64,000 bases of DNA, from positions 558,001-622,000 of the forward strand of contig NZ_VYTY01000001.1 of assembly GCF_009821115.1 (NCBI RefSeq). The letters run 5' to 3'. The position numbers and the translations under genes were made by a program. Under the pieces are notes generated by a model, which had not been told where the DNA came from, did no database searches, and worked only from the letters and a program-made list of their open reading frames with translations. Numbering within the stretch: the first letter of the stretch is position 1; each line of letters begins with the position of its first letter. Below, piece after piece: positions 8,658 to 17,469 of this stretch. The DNA comes from Nitrincola alkalisediminis. Lineage in GTDB: Bacteria > Pseudomonadota > Gammaproteobacteria > Pseudomonadales > Balneatricaceae.

Positions 8658-10049
8658 TTAAATAATTCTGGAGTATCCGCGAACAGGTGCTTGCTTTGGA
8701 ATATACGCATCAAACGTCATGCAAATGCGTCTAATTAATAAGCGCCCTGCAGGTGTGACTTGAATAACCCCCTTGTCCAACGTGATCAAGCCATCGGCTT
8801 CGAATTGCGCAAGCTCCGTCAGCTCCTCAGCGAAGTAGGTCGCGAAATTGATGTCAAAGCGTTGTTCAATATCCGCAGGGTTCAACGAAAAATGACAAAT
8901 GAGTTGGTTAATAACAGCTGAGCGAATTCGATCATCTTCATTTAAACTAATGCCGCGCTTTATCGCATGTTGCTTATGATCAATTGCATCGGTGTACAGG
9001 CTTAAGTCATGCTCGTTTTGGTAAAACACGGAGCCTATCTGGCTAATAGAGGACACACCAATTGCAACCAAGTCACAATCAGAGTGTGTGGTGTAGCCTT
9101 GAAAGTTGCGATGCAGTTGGCCATTTTGCTGGGCAATCGCAAGGCTGTCATTCGGCTTTGCAAAATGATCCATGCCGATATAGACATAGCCCGCACCCAG
9201 TAGTTTATTAATGGTGTGTTGTAGGATATCCAGTTTGACATCGGCAGATGGCAGGGTGTCGGATTGAATGTGTTTTTGCGAACGAAAGCGATCCGGTAGG
9301 TGAGCGTAGTTAAAGACAGACAGGCGATCAGGGCTCATCCGAATGATTTCATCCAGCGTTGCATCAAAACTTGAAAGGGTTTGATGCGGAAGACCATAGA
9401 TAAGATCCATGTTAATGGACTGGAAGCCAAGGGCACGTGCGGTGTTTAGGACGCGTTCTGTTTGTTCAAGGGGTTGTACGCGGTTGACAGCCTCTTGTAC
9501 CCGGATATCCAAATCCTGCACACCAAGGCTAATTCGATTAAATCCGCACTCGCGCAACACTCTAAGGGTGTCATCACTGGCTTCACGAGGGTCAATTTCA
9601 ATGGAGTAATCGCCTTGATCATCATCGCGTAGATTGAAATTCTTACGCAGTTGCTCCATCAGTTCACGCATTTGATTGTCGCTGATAAAGGTCGGTGTGC
9701 CACCGCCCCAATGCAGTTGATTCACAATGCGGTTGTTATCGTACAGGCTTGATAAGTACTCCATTTCACGATAGACACGCTCCAAGTAGGGTTGGGCTCG
9801 GTCTCGGTTTCGTGTAATCACTTTGTTACAGGCGCAGTAGTAACAAACGTGCGCACAAAAAGGAATATGGACGTATAAGGATAAGGGCGCGTGTTTGTCC
9901 GTCGTGCTTAGGGCGGATTGAACGAGTGCTTCGGGCTGTAAGTTAGGGTCAAACTGCACGGCGGTGGGATAGGAAGTATAGCGAGGCCCCGATAAATCAT
10001 AACGTTTAATGAGGTCTAAATCCCACTGGATAGGGTTTTGGAAGTTCAC
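8658..10049 (-). CDS. hemN: Oxygen-independent coproporphyrinogen III oxidase
   Basis: Radical-SAM enzyme that decarboxylates coproporphyrinogen III without oxygen in haem synthesis, cytoplasmic, 463 residues. The GPRYTSYPTA segment at 21-30 and the cluster motif C65-x3-C69-x2-C72-x-C74 (HIPFCAHVCYYCAC) are those of true HemN, not of the HemN-like HemW. QLHWGGGTPTF follows. The start is GTG at 10047-10049. A near-consensus Fnr box with a well-placed -10 precedes it (10085-10125), so induction under low oxygen is likely. Confidence 0.95.
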   Translation of the reverse strand: MNFQNPIQWDLDLIKRYDLSGPRYTSYPTAVQFDPNLQPEALVQSALSTTDKHAPLSLYVHIPFCAHVCYYCACNKVITRNRDRAQPYLERVYREMEYLSSLYDNNRIVNQLHWGGGTPTFISDNQMRELMEQLRKNFNLRDDDQGDYSIEIDPREASDDTLRVLRECGFNRISLGVQDLDIRVQEAVNRVQPLEQTERVLNTARALGFQSINMDLIYGLPHQTLSSFDATLDEIIRMSPDRLSVFNYAHLPDRFRSQKHIQSDTLPSADVKLDILQHTINKLLGAGYVYIGMDHFAKPNDSLAIAQQNGQLHRNFQGYTTHSDCDLVAIGVSSISQIGSVFYQNEHDLSLYTDAIDHKQHAIKRGISLNEDDRIRSAVINQLICHFSLNPADIEQRFDINFATYFAEELTELAQFEADGLITLDKGVIQVTPAGRLLIRRICMTFDAYIPKQAPVRGYSRII

Positions 10050-10084
10050 AGTTTTCGTTCCTTAACAGCTAAAATACAACGCAC

Positions 10085-10125
10085 AGTATAGAGGAAAAAA
10101 ACAAAAATACGTTGATGAGGGTCAA
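10085..10125 (-). promoter_or_regulatory. Fnr-activated promoter of hemN
   Basis: On the minus strand TTGACCCTCATCAA (10125-10112) matches the Fnr consensus TTGAT-N4-ATCAA at nine of ten fixed positions. A TATACT (10090-10085) follows 21 bases later. This puts the site centre about 41 bases before the expected transcription start, the class II activator position. The box overlaps the last codon of the upstream gene. Confidence 0.7.
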
Positions 10126-10796
10126 TGGCTTATTGAAATTAACTCAGTCAGAGGGAGTGTGAAAATGCCAAAGGCGATAATGACGAGTGCTGACAGCTTG
10201 CGAGTCCATTTTTGTTGCAGCAAGGCTTTCACCTGTTGAGCCAGTAAGCCCGTGGTGAACATGGCCGGTAGCGTGCCTAACCCAAAACCCGCCATCAGCA
10301 GTGCACTTTGCTGCCAGCTGCCAGCGGATGATGCCCAGAGCAATGTGCTGTAGACCAATCCACAGGGGAGCCAGCCCCAAGCAACACCCAGCAATAACGC
10401 CTGGGGTAAGGTTTTGACGGGCAGTAAGCGGCTCGCACTTGGACCAATGAGTTTCCAGAGCTTACCACCCACTTTCTCCAGATGCGTAATGCCTAGCCAC
10501 CACTGGCCGACATAGAGGCCCATGGCAATTAGCATAAATCCAGCAAAACTGCGAAGAATTAGTCCAGAGGTTCCTGTTGCAACGAGGGCTCCAACTGAGC
10601 CCAATAAGGCCCCAGCAATCATATAACTGCTAATGCGACCTAGATTGTAACTCATGAGAAAGGACGTATTTGACAGTGTAGAGCGATGGCGCTGTAAGCC
10701 GATGCTGGCGGCAATCCCACCGCACATGCCGATGCAGTGTGTGCTGCCAAGTAAGCCAATCATGATGGCGGTGGAAATCAGCAGGGGGTCAGTCAT
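10122..10796 (-). CDS. TauE/SafE-like (urease accessory UreH-like) membrane protein of the cco cluster
   Basis: Polytopic inner-membrane protein of about 224 residues with six hydrophobic segments. It starts with LLISTAIMIGLLGSTHCIGMCGG, a conserved HC..MCGG metal-type motif of this COG2836-like family; PCGLVYS lies in the second half. The family is commonly found next to ccoS/ccoI and hemN in pseudomonads and is suspected to act in metal handling for the oxidase, but its function is not settled. The frame reaches back to 10844. I chose the ATG at 10794-10796, which overlaps the end of ccoS by eight bases. Confidence 0.8.
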   Translation of the reverse strand: MTDPLLISTAIMIGLLGSTHCIGMCGGIAASIGLQRHRSTLSNTSFLMSYNLGRISSYMIAGALLGSVGALVATGTSGLILRSFAGFMLIAMGLYVGQWWLGITHLEKVGGKLWKLIGPSASRLLPVKTLPQALLLGVAWGWLPCGLVYSTLLWASSAGSWQQSALLMAGFGLGTLPAMFTTGLLAQQVKALLQQKWTRKLSALVIIAFGIFTLPLTELISISH

Positions 10797-11010
10797 TGTG
10801 CTTAGCGTTGTCTGCGTCACTTGGGTGGGTGTGATCCTTGTCAACCTTGGCGTCGTCAGGGATCAAGTGATCATCGTCATCATAGAGGATGCTGTGGGCA
10901 GGCGATTCGAGATCATCAAATTGCCCGCTGTTGACGCTCCAAAAAAAAGCCCAAAAAGCGATGCCTGTTAGAATCAAGGCGATCGGGATTAGAATGATGA
11001 TAATTTCCAT
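10789..11010 (-). CDS. ccoS: Cytochrome oxidase maturation protein CcoS
   Basis: Small single-span membrane protein, 73 residues, required for assembly of active cbb3 oxidase. The N-terminal helix (MEIIIILIPIALILTGIAFWAFFW) is followed by SVNSGQFDDLESPAHSILYDDD, the CcoS signature. Its start codon shares bases with the ccoI stop (TAATG), so the two are translationally coupled. Its own end overlaps the following TauE-like gene. The C-terminal tail is rich in Asp and His. Confidence 0.93.
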   Translation of the reverse strand: MEIIIILIPIALILTGIAFWAFFWSVNSGQFDDLESPAHSILYDDDDHLIPDDAKVDKDHTHPSDADNAKHND

Positions 11011-13550
11011 TAAATACCTGCTTTGGGTTGGGGCGTATTTTTTGCGTTGGTAATTGTGCCGCTTTTTTCGTTATTTTTGGTGTGGGTTGAGCTTATGGGT
11101 TTCAGCCGTTTAAAGCGACGCGTTAGGCGTAAGGCATTCCCCACGACAACGAGAGAGCTTGCTGTCATGCCAATTGACGCAATGTAAGGAGGAATCATCC
11201 CCATTGATGCGGCGGGCAGGGCGATCACGTTGTAGGCTAAGGATAAGGCAAGGTTCTCTTTAATAATGTGCTCTGTTTTGCGCGATAAGCGCACGCCTTG
11301 TGCTAAGGTCATTAATTGATTGTTGATCAACACGGCATCAGAGTTGGTTTTTGCTAAGTCGGTCGCAGCCCCCATCGATACAGAGGTTTGAGCGCCAACC
11401 AAAACTGGGATGTCATTAATGCCATCTCCGACCATAATGACGCGTGCCCCTTGAGCTTGCAGTTCGCTGATACGCTCAAGTTTATTCTCCGGCGTCATGC
11501 CCGAGTAGACCTGTGTGATTCCCAATTGCTCCGCGATGCGTTGTACAGCGGGGGATGCATCACCTGTCAGCATTTCCACCTGTAGGCCAAGCTGCTTGAG
11601 TTGTGAGAGGGCGTTCAGAGCATCCTTACGAATTTGATCATCCAAGGCAAACCATGCGATGGCTCCTTGCTGATCGCCCAGTAAGACCCACTGACGTTTG
11701 TTGTCAGGCATGTCTGGGGTGTCGAGCCCGCTTAATTGCATTACAAAACTGGGTTTGCCAATTCGATACACTTGATGATTGAAGCGGCCCTCAATGCCTG
11801 ACCCTAACGTGTTGATCGTCTCATCTGCAGGCTGATCAAACCAAGGCGTAAAGGCGCGTGCAATGGGGTGCTCTGAATGGCTCTCCAGTGCGGCGGCGAT
11901 GCGCAGAGCACTTTTCTCAGATATGTCTCCGACTAGATGCGTGGCTTGAAGTGCTAAACGGCCTTCCGTTAGTGTGCCCGTTTTATCAAACAAAACATGG
12001 GTGGCTTTGCTAAAAGACTCCAGCACATGGCCACGCGTAATTAATAAGCCTTCTTGGCGCAAGGTGCCAGTTGCTGCTGTTAGTGCCGTTGGTGTTGCCA
12101 GTGAAAGTGCGCAAGGGCAGGTGATGACCAGCACGGCTAAGGTTATCCAGAAGGCATTGGCGGGTTCTATAAAATACCAAGTTGTATAAACGCATATCGC
12201 CACAATTAAGCTTACACCTACAAAGTAACTGGCAACTTTATCTGCAACATAGGCAATGCGGGGTTTTTCACTTTGGGCACGATCTAACAGCTTAACAATC
12301 GCCGAGATACGACTCTGTTCACCCACAGCGGTGACACAGACTTCAATGGGGTTTTCGACATTGATTGTGCCACCGACGACGGTATCACCAACGGATTTAC
12401 GCAAGGGTAGATACTCGCCAGTCAAAGCTGACTCATCAATAGAGCTGATCCCTTTGGCGATAATACCATCAGCGGGCAGGGTGTGACCGGGCTTTACGAT
12501 CACGATGTCGTTTGGTTTTAATTCAGTTGCAGGAACGAGTTCTTCACTGCCGTCTGGGTTAATCCGAGTGGCACTGGTTGGAATCAAGTCCATCAAGGCA
12601 TTACCTGCTTTTCCTGTTCGTTGGCGTGCTTTCATTTCAAGGAAACGGCCAATTAACAAGAAAAAGGTGAACATCGTCACGGACTCAAAGTAAATTTCAC
12701 CCGTATTAAAAACGGTTGCCCAAATGCTGGCAAAAAAACCTCCCCAAATAGCAATGGAAACGGGAATGTCCATGGTTAAATGACGAGCTTTGATATCCCT
12801 GAAGGCATTTTTTAAAAAAGGATAAGCGGCATAAATAATAACAGGTGTCGATACCACTAAGCTGGCCCAGCGCATCAGCTGAATGTACATGTCTTCCATG
12901 CCAGCTGTAGAGACTTCGGCTGCATAAAGTGCCGCAGCAAACATCATGGCTTGCATGGAGCCTATTCCGGCAACGCCCATGCGAATGATCGAACGCTTGT
13001 GCTCCTTGGCAAGAAGTTGTTCTTCTTTATCAGGATGGTAAGGATGGGCGCGGTACCCTACATGTGCAATGGTTGCCAGTAGCTGGCTCAGCTTAACGTC
13101 CTTAGGGTTCCAGAGCAGGTGTGCACGGTGATTGGATAGGTTGACACTGAACTTAATCACACCTGGCTGTTTTGACACGTGATTTTCAAGTAACCAAATA
13201 CAGGCCGCGCAACTGATGCCTTCAATGACGAGCATCGCATCATGTTGATCCGTATCGAGCCCGGTGACAAAGGTCTTTTGGACTTCTTTACGATCATAAA
13301 GTGTAAACTCACGTGTTAGCTCTTCAATGCGAGATAAGTCCGCTGTTGCCGAAAGTGCATCTTGACCTCGGTGTTGGTAGAAGGTGTCGAGCCCTCCATC
13401 AACAATGGTTTGGGCAACTGCCTGACAACCCGGACAGCACATCCGTTGTTGCTCACCGTTGATTTCAGTATAAAAATTGCTGTCGTGAGGTATCTCAGAT
13501 CCGCAATGAAAACATTCAGTTTGCTGTACGGGTGTCAGTAACGCATTCAT
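11010..13550 (-). CDS. ccoI: Copper-translocating P-type ATPase CcoI (FixI)
   Basis: Inner-membrane P1B ATPase that supplies copper for the cbb3 oxidase, 846 residues. N-terminal metal sites are C13/C16, the CCPGC cluster at 38-42 and the HMA motif GISCAAC with C114/C117. The membrane CPC motif (TCPCALS), phosphorylation site DKTGTLTEG and hinge GDGINDIPV follow in order. The extra N-terminal Cys-rich region is typical of FixI-type ATPases and separates them from CopA. Transcribed with ccoH upstream and ccoS downstream. A C-terminal Lys/Asn-rich tail is unconserved. Confidence 0.95.
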   Translation of the reverse strand: MNALLTPVQQTECFHCGSEIPHDSNFYTEINGEQQRMCCPGCQAVAQTIVDGGLDTFYQHRGQDALSATADLSRIEELTREFTLYDRKEVQKTFVTGLDTDQHDAMLVIEGISCAACIWLLENHVSKQPGVIKFSVNLSNHRAHLLWNPKDVKLSQLLATIAHVGYRAHPYHPDKEEQLLAKEHKRSIIRMGVAGIGSMQAMMFAAALYAAEVSTAGMEDMYIQLMRWASLVVSTPVIIYAAYPFLKNAFRDIKARHLTMDIPVSIAIWGGFFASIWATVFNTGEIYFESVTMFTFFLLIGRFLEMKARQRTGKAGNALMDLIPTSATRINPDGSEELVPATELKPNDIVIVKPGHTLPADGIIAKGISSIDESALTGEYLPLRKSVGDTVVGGTINVENPIEVCVTAVGEQSRISAIVKLLDRAQSEKPRIAYVADKVASYFVGVSLIVAICVYTTWYFIEPANAFWITLAVLVITCPCALSLATPTALTAATGTLRQEGLLITRGHVLESFSKATHVLFDKTGTLTEGRLALQATHLVGDISEKSALRIAAALESHSEHPIARAFTPWFDQPADETINTLGSGIEGRFNHQVYRIGKPSFVMQLSGLDTPDMPDNKRQWVLLGDQQGAIAWFALDDQIRKDALNALSQLKQLGLQVEMLTGDASPAVQRIAEQLGITQVYSGMTPENKLERISELQAQGARVIMVGDGINDIPVLVGAQTSVSMGAATDLAKTNSDAVLINNQLMTLAQGVRLSRKTEHIIKENLALSLAYNVIALPAASMGMIPPYIASIGMTASSLVVVGNALRLTRRFKRLKPISSTHTKNNEKSGTITNAKNTPQPKAGI

Positions 13551-13563
13551 TCAAACTACCGAG

Positions 13564-14079
13564 TTAAGGTTGGAAAACAATCGTTTTTTCGTCGAAAGGT
13601 GGGTAGGCATCTTGCCTTAAATGCCAGTCACCCAGTTCTGGAATAAGGATAAACGTTGACCGTGTTGCAATTAATTTATCCATGTTGCCGTTAAATGAAT
13701 TCAAGTTGCCGACACGGTTAAGTTTGATAACATGGTCCCGCTGTTGATTTGCACCAACTTTGACGTGCAGTTCAATCATCGATAACTCGTCTTCAAGATC
13801 CCCTTCAACATTGACTAGTGCTTGCCCTGTAAGTTCGTCTAGAATGAGTGTTGCTGAAATTCCACGTGCCTCGGCATTATCAAGATGCGAAGTGTCCAAT
13901 ACATAGCCTCGACCATCACGCTTCGACTCTCGATCCAGCGGGGGGTCGATTTTCTGTTGCCCAATTGCAACGGACAGCATAATGAAACCAACGGTCATTG
14001 CAGCAATGATAGGGGAGAGTACGAACCACAGCCAGGGTTGTTTGTACCAAGGGGAAGTTGGGGTGGATTGTTGACTCAT
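13564..14079 (-). CDS. ccoH: CcoH/FixH family oxidase assembly protein
   Basis: Inner-membrane protein of 171 residues with one N-terminal helix (about 15-40, PWLWFVLSPIIAAMTVGF) and a periplasmic beta-rich domain, as in FixH/CcoH. It is needed for stable cbb3 assembly with CcoI. Position between ccoG and ccoI, 13 bases before the ccoI start, supports the call. The periplasmic part ends LGDWHLRQDAYPPFDEKTI, where the (D/E)WHLR segment is common to the family. Confidence 0.88.
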   Translation of the reverse strand: MSQQSTPTSPWYKQPWLWFVLSPIIAAMTVGFIMLSVAIGQQKIDPPLDRESKRDGRGYVLDTSHLDNAEARGISATLILDELTGQALVNVEGDLEDELSMIELHVKVGANQQRDHVIKLNRVGNLNSFNGNMDKLIATRSTFILIPELGDWHLRQDAYPPFDEKTIVFQP

Positions 14080-14151
14080 TCAAAACCTCAAACTAAAGCG
14101 GCAGATTCGATCTGCCGCGAATTATAGCGTATATTACATCAACATTTCTCG

Positions 14152-15573
14152 TTAACGACGAGGTGCTGGGCCCATAAAACGGCTTTCAATCGTTGCTTTG
14201 ACATCCTTCGCGTCCAAGGCTTCGACACTGAACTGGATGGCAGAGTTCGATGAACGTAAATTATTTTTTGGGGCCTGCACACGCACCGGATAGTTGAGCA
14301 GTTCACCAGAGCTGACAGTGACGATTGGATCATTGATCAGTGTTAATCCATCTATGCCGCTCACACTGAGGCGATAAGTCCGATCCAATTGCTCTTTATT
14401 GGCGATCTTCAACGTAAATACGTTTTGAATGAGATCGCTGCTGACTTCTGAGTAAAGTTCTCCACGATCACGAATGGCTTCAAACTCGACCGGTATACGA
14501 TTGCTTAACACATAAACAAAAGCCGTTAGCATAATCAGCATTGCTGCGAAATAACCAATTAATCTGGGTCGTAAGATCTTGGTCTGTTTGCCTTCTAAAG
14601 AGTGCTCAGTGGTGTAGCGAACCAGTCCTCTGTCGTATCCCATTTTATCCATGATTTCATCACAGGCATCAATACAGGCACCACAGGCGACACACTCATA
14701 TTGCAAGCCGTCACGGATATCTATACCCACAGGGCAGACATGAACGCAGGCATGACAGTCAATACAGTCACCTAAGCCTTCCGCTTTAGGGTCGCTGTCT
14801 TTTTTGCGTTTTCCACGCGCTTCACCCCGTTTTTCATCGTACGAGATAACCAGTGTGTCTTGGTCGAACATAACACTTTGGAAACGCGCATACGGGCACA
14901 TGTAAATACAGACTTGCTCGCGAAGCCAGCCTGCATTGCCGTAGGTAGCTAAAGTAAAGAAGCCCAGCCACCAAAGCTCCCAAGTGCCTAAGTTTCCACT
15001 GGTAATGTTCGGGATGAGTTCACGAATGGGGGAGAAGTAGCCGACAAAGGCGATCGCGGTGACGATTGCCAGTAGCATCCATAGGCTATGTTTTGCTGCT
15101 TTTCGAACGAACTTTTCGCTTGTCATTGGGCCTTTGTCACGACGCATGCGCTTATTACGATCACCCTCCGTGATGCGCTCCGCCCACATGTAAAACCACG
15201 TCCATACAAATTGTGGACAAGAATAGCCACACCAAAGTCGTCCTGCAAAAACAGTCACAAAAAATAAAATAAAGGCAAGAATAATCAATAGCCAAGATAG
15301 AAGCATGAAGTCTTGTGGCCAAAATGTCATGCCGAAAACATGAAACTGTCGATTGGGTAAATCGAACAAGACAGCCTGTCGGCCATCCCATTGCAGCCAG
15401 GAAACGCCAAAAAACAGGGCTAAAAGTACAAAGCCTGTAAAGGTGCGAAGGTTTTTAAAAAAGCCTTTGTAGTACTTCACATAGATATGTTCACGTTTCG
15501 CATACATATCAAATGTTTGTACATTGTCTTTGCTGCTTTTGGGCGTGACGTCTTTAACCGGAATCTGATTCAT
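14152..15573 (-). CDS. ccoG: Cytochrome oxidase accessory protein CcoG (RdxA/FixG)
   Basis: Membrane iron-sulfur protein of 473 residues, proposed to reduce copper during cbb3 assembly. Several membrane helices occupy residues 40-220. Two ferredoxin-type cluster motifs (CIDCHACVHVCPVG and CVACGACIDACD) follow, then a further membrane span and a periplasmic Ig-like domain at about 355-473. RLWCGYSCPQFVWTWFYMWAERI is the family hallmark. A palindrome in the Fnr activator position lies upstream (15625-15669). Confidence 0.95.
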   Translation of the reverse strand: MNQIPVKDVTPKSSKDNVQTFDMYAKREHIYVKYYKGFFKNLRTFTGFVLLALFFGVSWLQWDGRQAVLFDLPNRQFHVFGMTFWPQDFMLLSWLLIILAFILFFVTVFAGRLWCGYSCPQFVWTWFYMWAERITEGDRNKRMRRDKGPMTSEKFVRKAAKHSLWMLLAIVTAIAFVGYFSPIRELIPNITSGNLGTWELWWLGFFTLATYGNAGWLREQVCIYMCPYARFQSVMFDQDTLVISYDEKRGEARGKRKKDSDPKAEGLGDCIDCHACVHVCPVGIDIRDGLQYECVACGACIDACDEIMDKMGYDRGLVRYTTEHSLEGKQTKILRPRLIGYFAAMLIMLTAFVYVLSNRIPVEFEAIRDRGELYSEVSSDLIQNVFTLKIANKEQLDRTYRLSVSGIDGLTLINDPIVTVSSGELLNYPVRVQAPKNNLRSSNSAIQFSVEALDAKDVKATIESRFMGPAPRR

Positions 15574-15624
15574 GGTCGTGCCTGTGAGTTGCTACAAGTT
15601 AGTAAGGCCAGTTTTCTAATCGTT

Positions 15625-15669
15625 ATAATATTATGCCAAAAAAATGAGCGATATGACGTAAGTCATATC
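15625..15669 (-). promoter_or_regulatory. Candidate Fnr-type promoter of ccoG
   Basis: A perfect palindrome of 8-bp arms around four bases (15650-15669; core TGAC-N4-GTCA) lies upstream of ccoG. Reading toward ccoG, a TATTAT (15630-15625) sits where a -10 is expected for an activator centred at -41.5. The half-sites depart from TTGAT, so the regulator could be Fnr or another CRP-family protein. Confidence 0.45.
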
Positions 15670-15689
15670 TTTATTTAAAAAAATACTTA

Positions 15690-15720
15690 AAAAAAAGGGA
15701 GATGAGCAACTCATCTCCCT
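15690..15720 (-). terminator. Rho-independent terminator of ccoNOQP
   Basis: A perfect 10-bp stem (AGGGAGATGA arms) with a 5-base loop is followed on the minus strand by T7 and further T runs, 19 bases after the ccoP stop. It is a textbook intrinsic terminator separating ccoNOQP from ccoG. Confidence 0.9.
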
Positions 15721-15738
15721 TCGCTTAGGACAGGTATT

Positions 15739-16629
15739 TTACTTGCTTAAGCTTTTTACATATGCCGTAATCAAGTGAATTTGATCATCTGACAATTGAC
15801 CGCCGAAAGCCGGCATGACACCAAAGCGTCCATGACGTAAGGTGTGTGCAATTTGCTCAAAGCTGCCGCCGTACAACCAAATGTCATTGGTCAGATTGGG
15901 AGCACCCAAAGCATGCATGCCTGTGCCATCAGGCATGTGGCACGCCGCACAAAGAGCTGCGAACTGAGGTTGTGCTCTTGAAGCTGATTCTGCGTCATGC
16001 TCACGGTTAGCAAGGCTCAGGACATAATGGGACATGTCACGAATACCGTCTTCACCTAAAACATCACCCCATGCTGGCATTGCGCCGTTACGGCCTTGTA
16101 CCAGAGTGGTTTTGATGTTTTCTTCCGTGCCGCCGTACAACCAGTCATTGTTGGTTAGGTTCGGGAAGCCGTAAGCACCAACACCTCCAACGCCATGGCA
16201 TACAGAGCAGTTGTTAGCAAACAGACGCTGACCAATGCGCAAGCCTTCAGCATTCGCAGGCTGGTGCAATTCTTCAATGCTCAGCTGCGCAAAACGCTCA
16301 AAGACAGGTGCGTAATGCTTCTCAGCATACTGCATTTCTTCTTCCCATTGCCCTGTCGACGTCCAGCCCAAAAGGCCTTTGAAGTTGCCAAGACCCGGGT
16401 AAAGTAACAGGTAAACCAAGCCGAAAATAACAGTGGCCACGAACATTTGGAACCACCATTTGGGTAATGGATTGTCCAACTCTTCTATACCATCAAACGC
16501 ATGACCAACGGTTTCTTCCGTCGTTTCGTTGTACTTTTGACCTTTACGAGTTGCAAAGAGCAACCAAGTACAGCCAAAGATTACACCGAGGGTGATAATG
16601 CTAATCCACGCGCTCCAGAAAGCACTCAT
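15739..16629 (-). CDS. ccoP: cbb3-type cytochrome c oxidase subunit III (dihaem CcoP)
   Basis: Membrane-anchored dihaem cytochrome c, 296 residues, that passes electrons to the catalytic subunit. Two N-terminal helices (about 5-30 and 58-80) are followed by two cytochrome c domains with CSVCH and CAACH haem motifs and Met ligands in GAMPAWG and GVMPAFG. PLPKWWFQMF before the second helix is a CcoP signature. The start overlaps the ccoQ stop by four bases. Confidence 0.96.
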   Translation of the reverse strand: MSAFWSAWISIITLGVIFGCTWLLFATRKGQKYNETTEETVGHAFDGIEELDNPLPKWWFQMFVATVIFGLVYLLLYPGLGNFKGLLGWTSTGQWEEEMQYAEKHYAPVFERFAQLSIEELHQPANAEGLRIGQRLFANNCSVCHGVGGVGAYGFPNLTNNDWLYGGTEENIKTTLVQGRNGAMPAWGDVLGEDGIRDMSHYVLSLANREHDAESASRAQPQFAALCAACHMPDGTGMHALGAPNLTNDIWLYGGSFEQIAHTLRHGRFGVMPAFGGQLSDDQIHLITAYVKSLSK

Positions 16630-16823
16630 TTTTTATCTCTCCCGTTATGGGCCAATTTATCCTGATTTTCGTGCCCTTCATCGTTCTCATCATCGGCGAA
16701 GGGTAGGTTGGCGGCGTCATCGAATCGTTTTTTGTTTTGCGGTAACAAGACCCAAACAAACAAGCCGATAAACGTGATCAACATAATCACAGGAATAAAC
16801 GGGCCATACACTTCATAACTCAC
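16626..16823 (-). CDS. ccoQ: cbb3 oxidase small subunit CcoQ
   Basis: Single-span membrane protein of 65 residues between ccoO and ccoP; helix at about 9-28 (FIPVIMLITFIGLFVWVLLP). The following cytoplasmic stretch is charged (KKRFDDAANLPFADDE), as in CcoQ/FixQ proteins. CcoQ stabilises the oxidase core. It starts six bases after ccoO and overlaps ccoP by four. Confidence 0.93.
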   Translation of the reverse strand: MSYEVYGPFIPVIMLITFIGLFVWVLLPQNKKRFDDAANLPFADDENDEGHENQDKLAHNGRDKK

Positions 16824-16829
16824 AGCGGA

Positions 16830-17447
16830 TCACCGTGTACTATAGTTAGAGTGGGTCTTTCCGAGTGCTTGCAGGTAGGCCACCAATGCATCAATCTCGT
16901 ATTTACCCTGCACATCTGAGCGTGCATTCGCTATTTGCTCGTCCGTAAACGGAACACCTAAGGTTCTAAGTGTTTCCATTTTTTGGCCAGTTTGAGCACC
17001 ACTTAACTGACGCTCAAACAACCAAGGATAGGATGGCATTTTTGATGTTGGTACCACGTCTCTTGGGTTATACAAGTGAGCGCGTTGCCAGTCATCAGAG
17101 TAGCGACCGCCGACACGAGCTAAGTCAGGTCCTGTACGCTTAGAGCCCCACAAGAACGGATGTTCCCATACATGCTCGTTTGCGGTAGAGAAGTGGCCAT
17201 AGCGCTCGGTTTCTGCACGGAAAGGGCGAACCATTTGCGTGTGGCACACGTGACAGCCTTCACGGATGTAGATATCGCGACCTTCAAGCTCGAGAGCTGT
17301 GTAAGTCCGCATACCTTCAATCGGCTTAGTGGTTGAGTCTTTAAAAAACAATGGGACGATCTCAGCAAGACCACCGCCACTGATCACAAGTATGATCAGG
17401 ACAGCCATTAACCCAACATTTTTTTCAATCGTTTCATGTTTAATCAT
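16830..17447 (-). CDS. ccoO: cbb3-type cytochrome c oxidase subunit II (monohaem CcoO)
   Basis: Membrane-anchored monohaem cytochrome c, 205 residues. One N-terminal helix (about 12-34) is followed by the haem motif C65-x2-C68-H69 in [14 protein letters not shown] and later by [14 protein letters not shown] and MPSYPWL, which holds the Met ligand. All are CcoO hallmarks. It follows ccoN by 22 bases in the operon. Confidence 0.96.
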   Translation of the reverse strand: MIKHETIEKNVGLMAVLIILVISGGGLAEIVPLFFKDSTTKPIEGMRTYTALELEGRDIYIREGCHVCHTQMVRPFRAETERYGHFSTANEHVWEHPFLWGSKRTGPDLARVGGRYSDDWQRAHLYNPRDVVPTSKMPSYPWLFERQLSGAQTGQKMETLRTLGVPFTDEQIANARSDVQGKYEIDALVAYLQALGKTHSNYSTR

Positions 17448-17469
17448 GTCTTAATGCTCCTCGTCTGAC

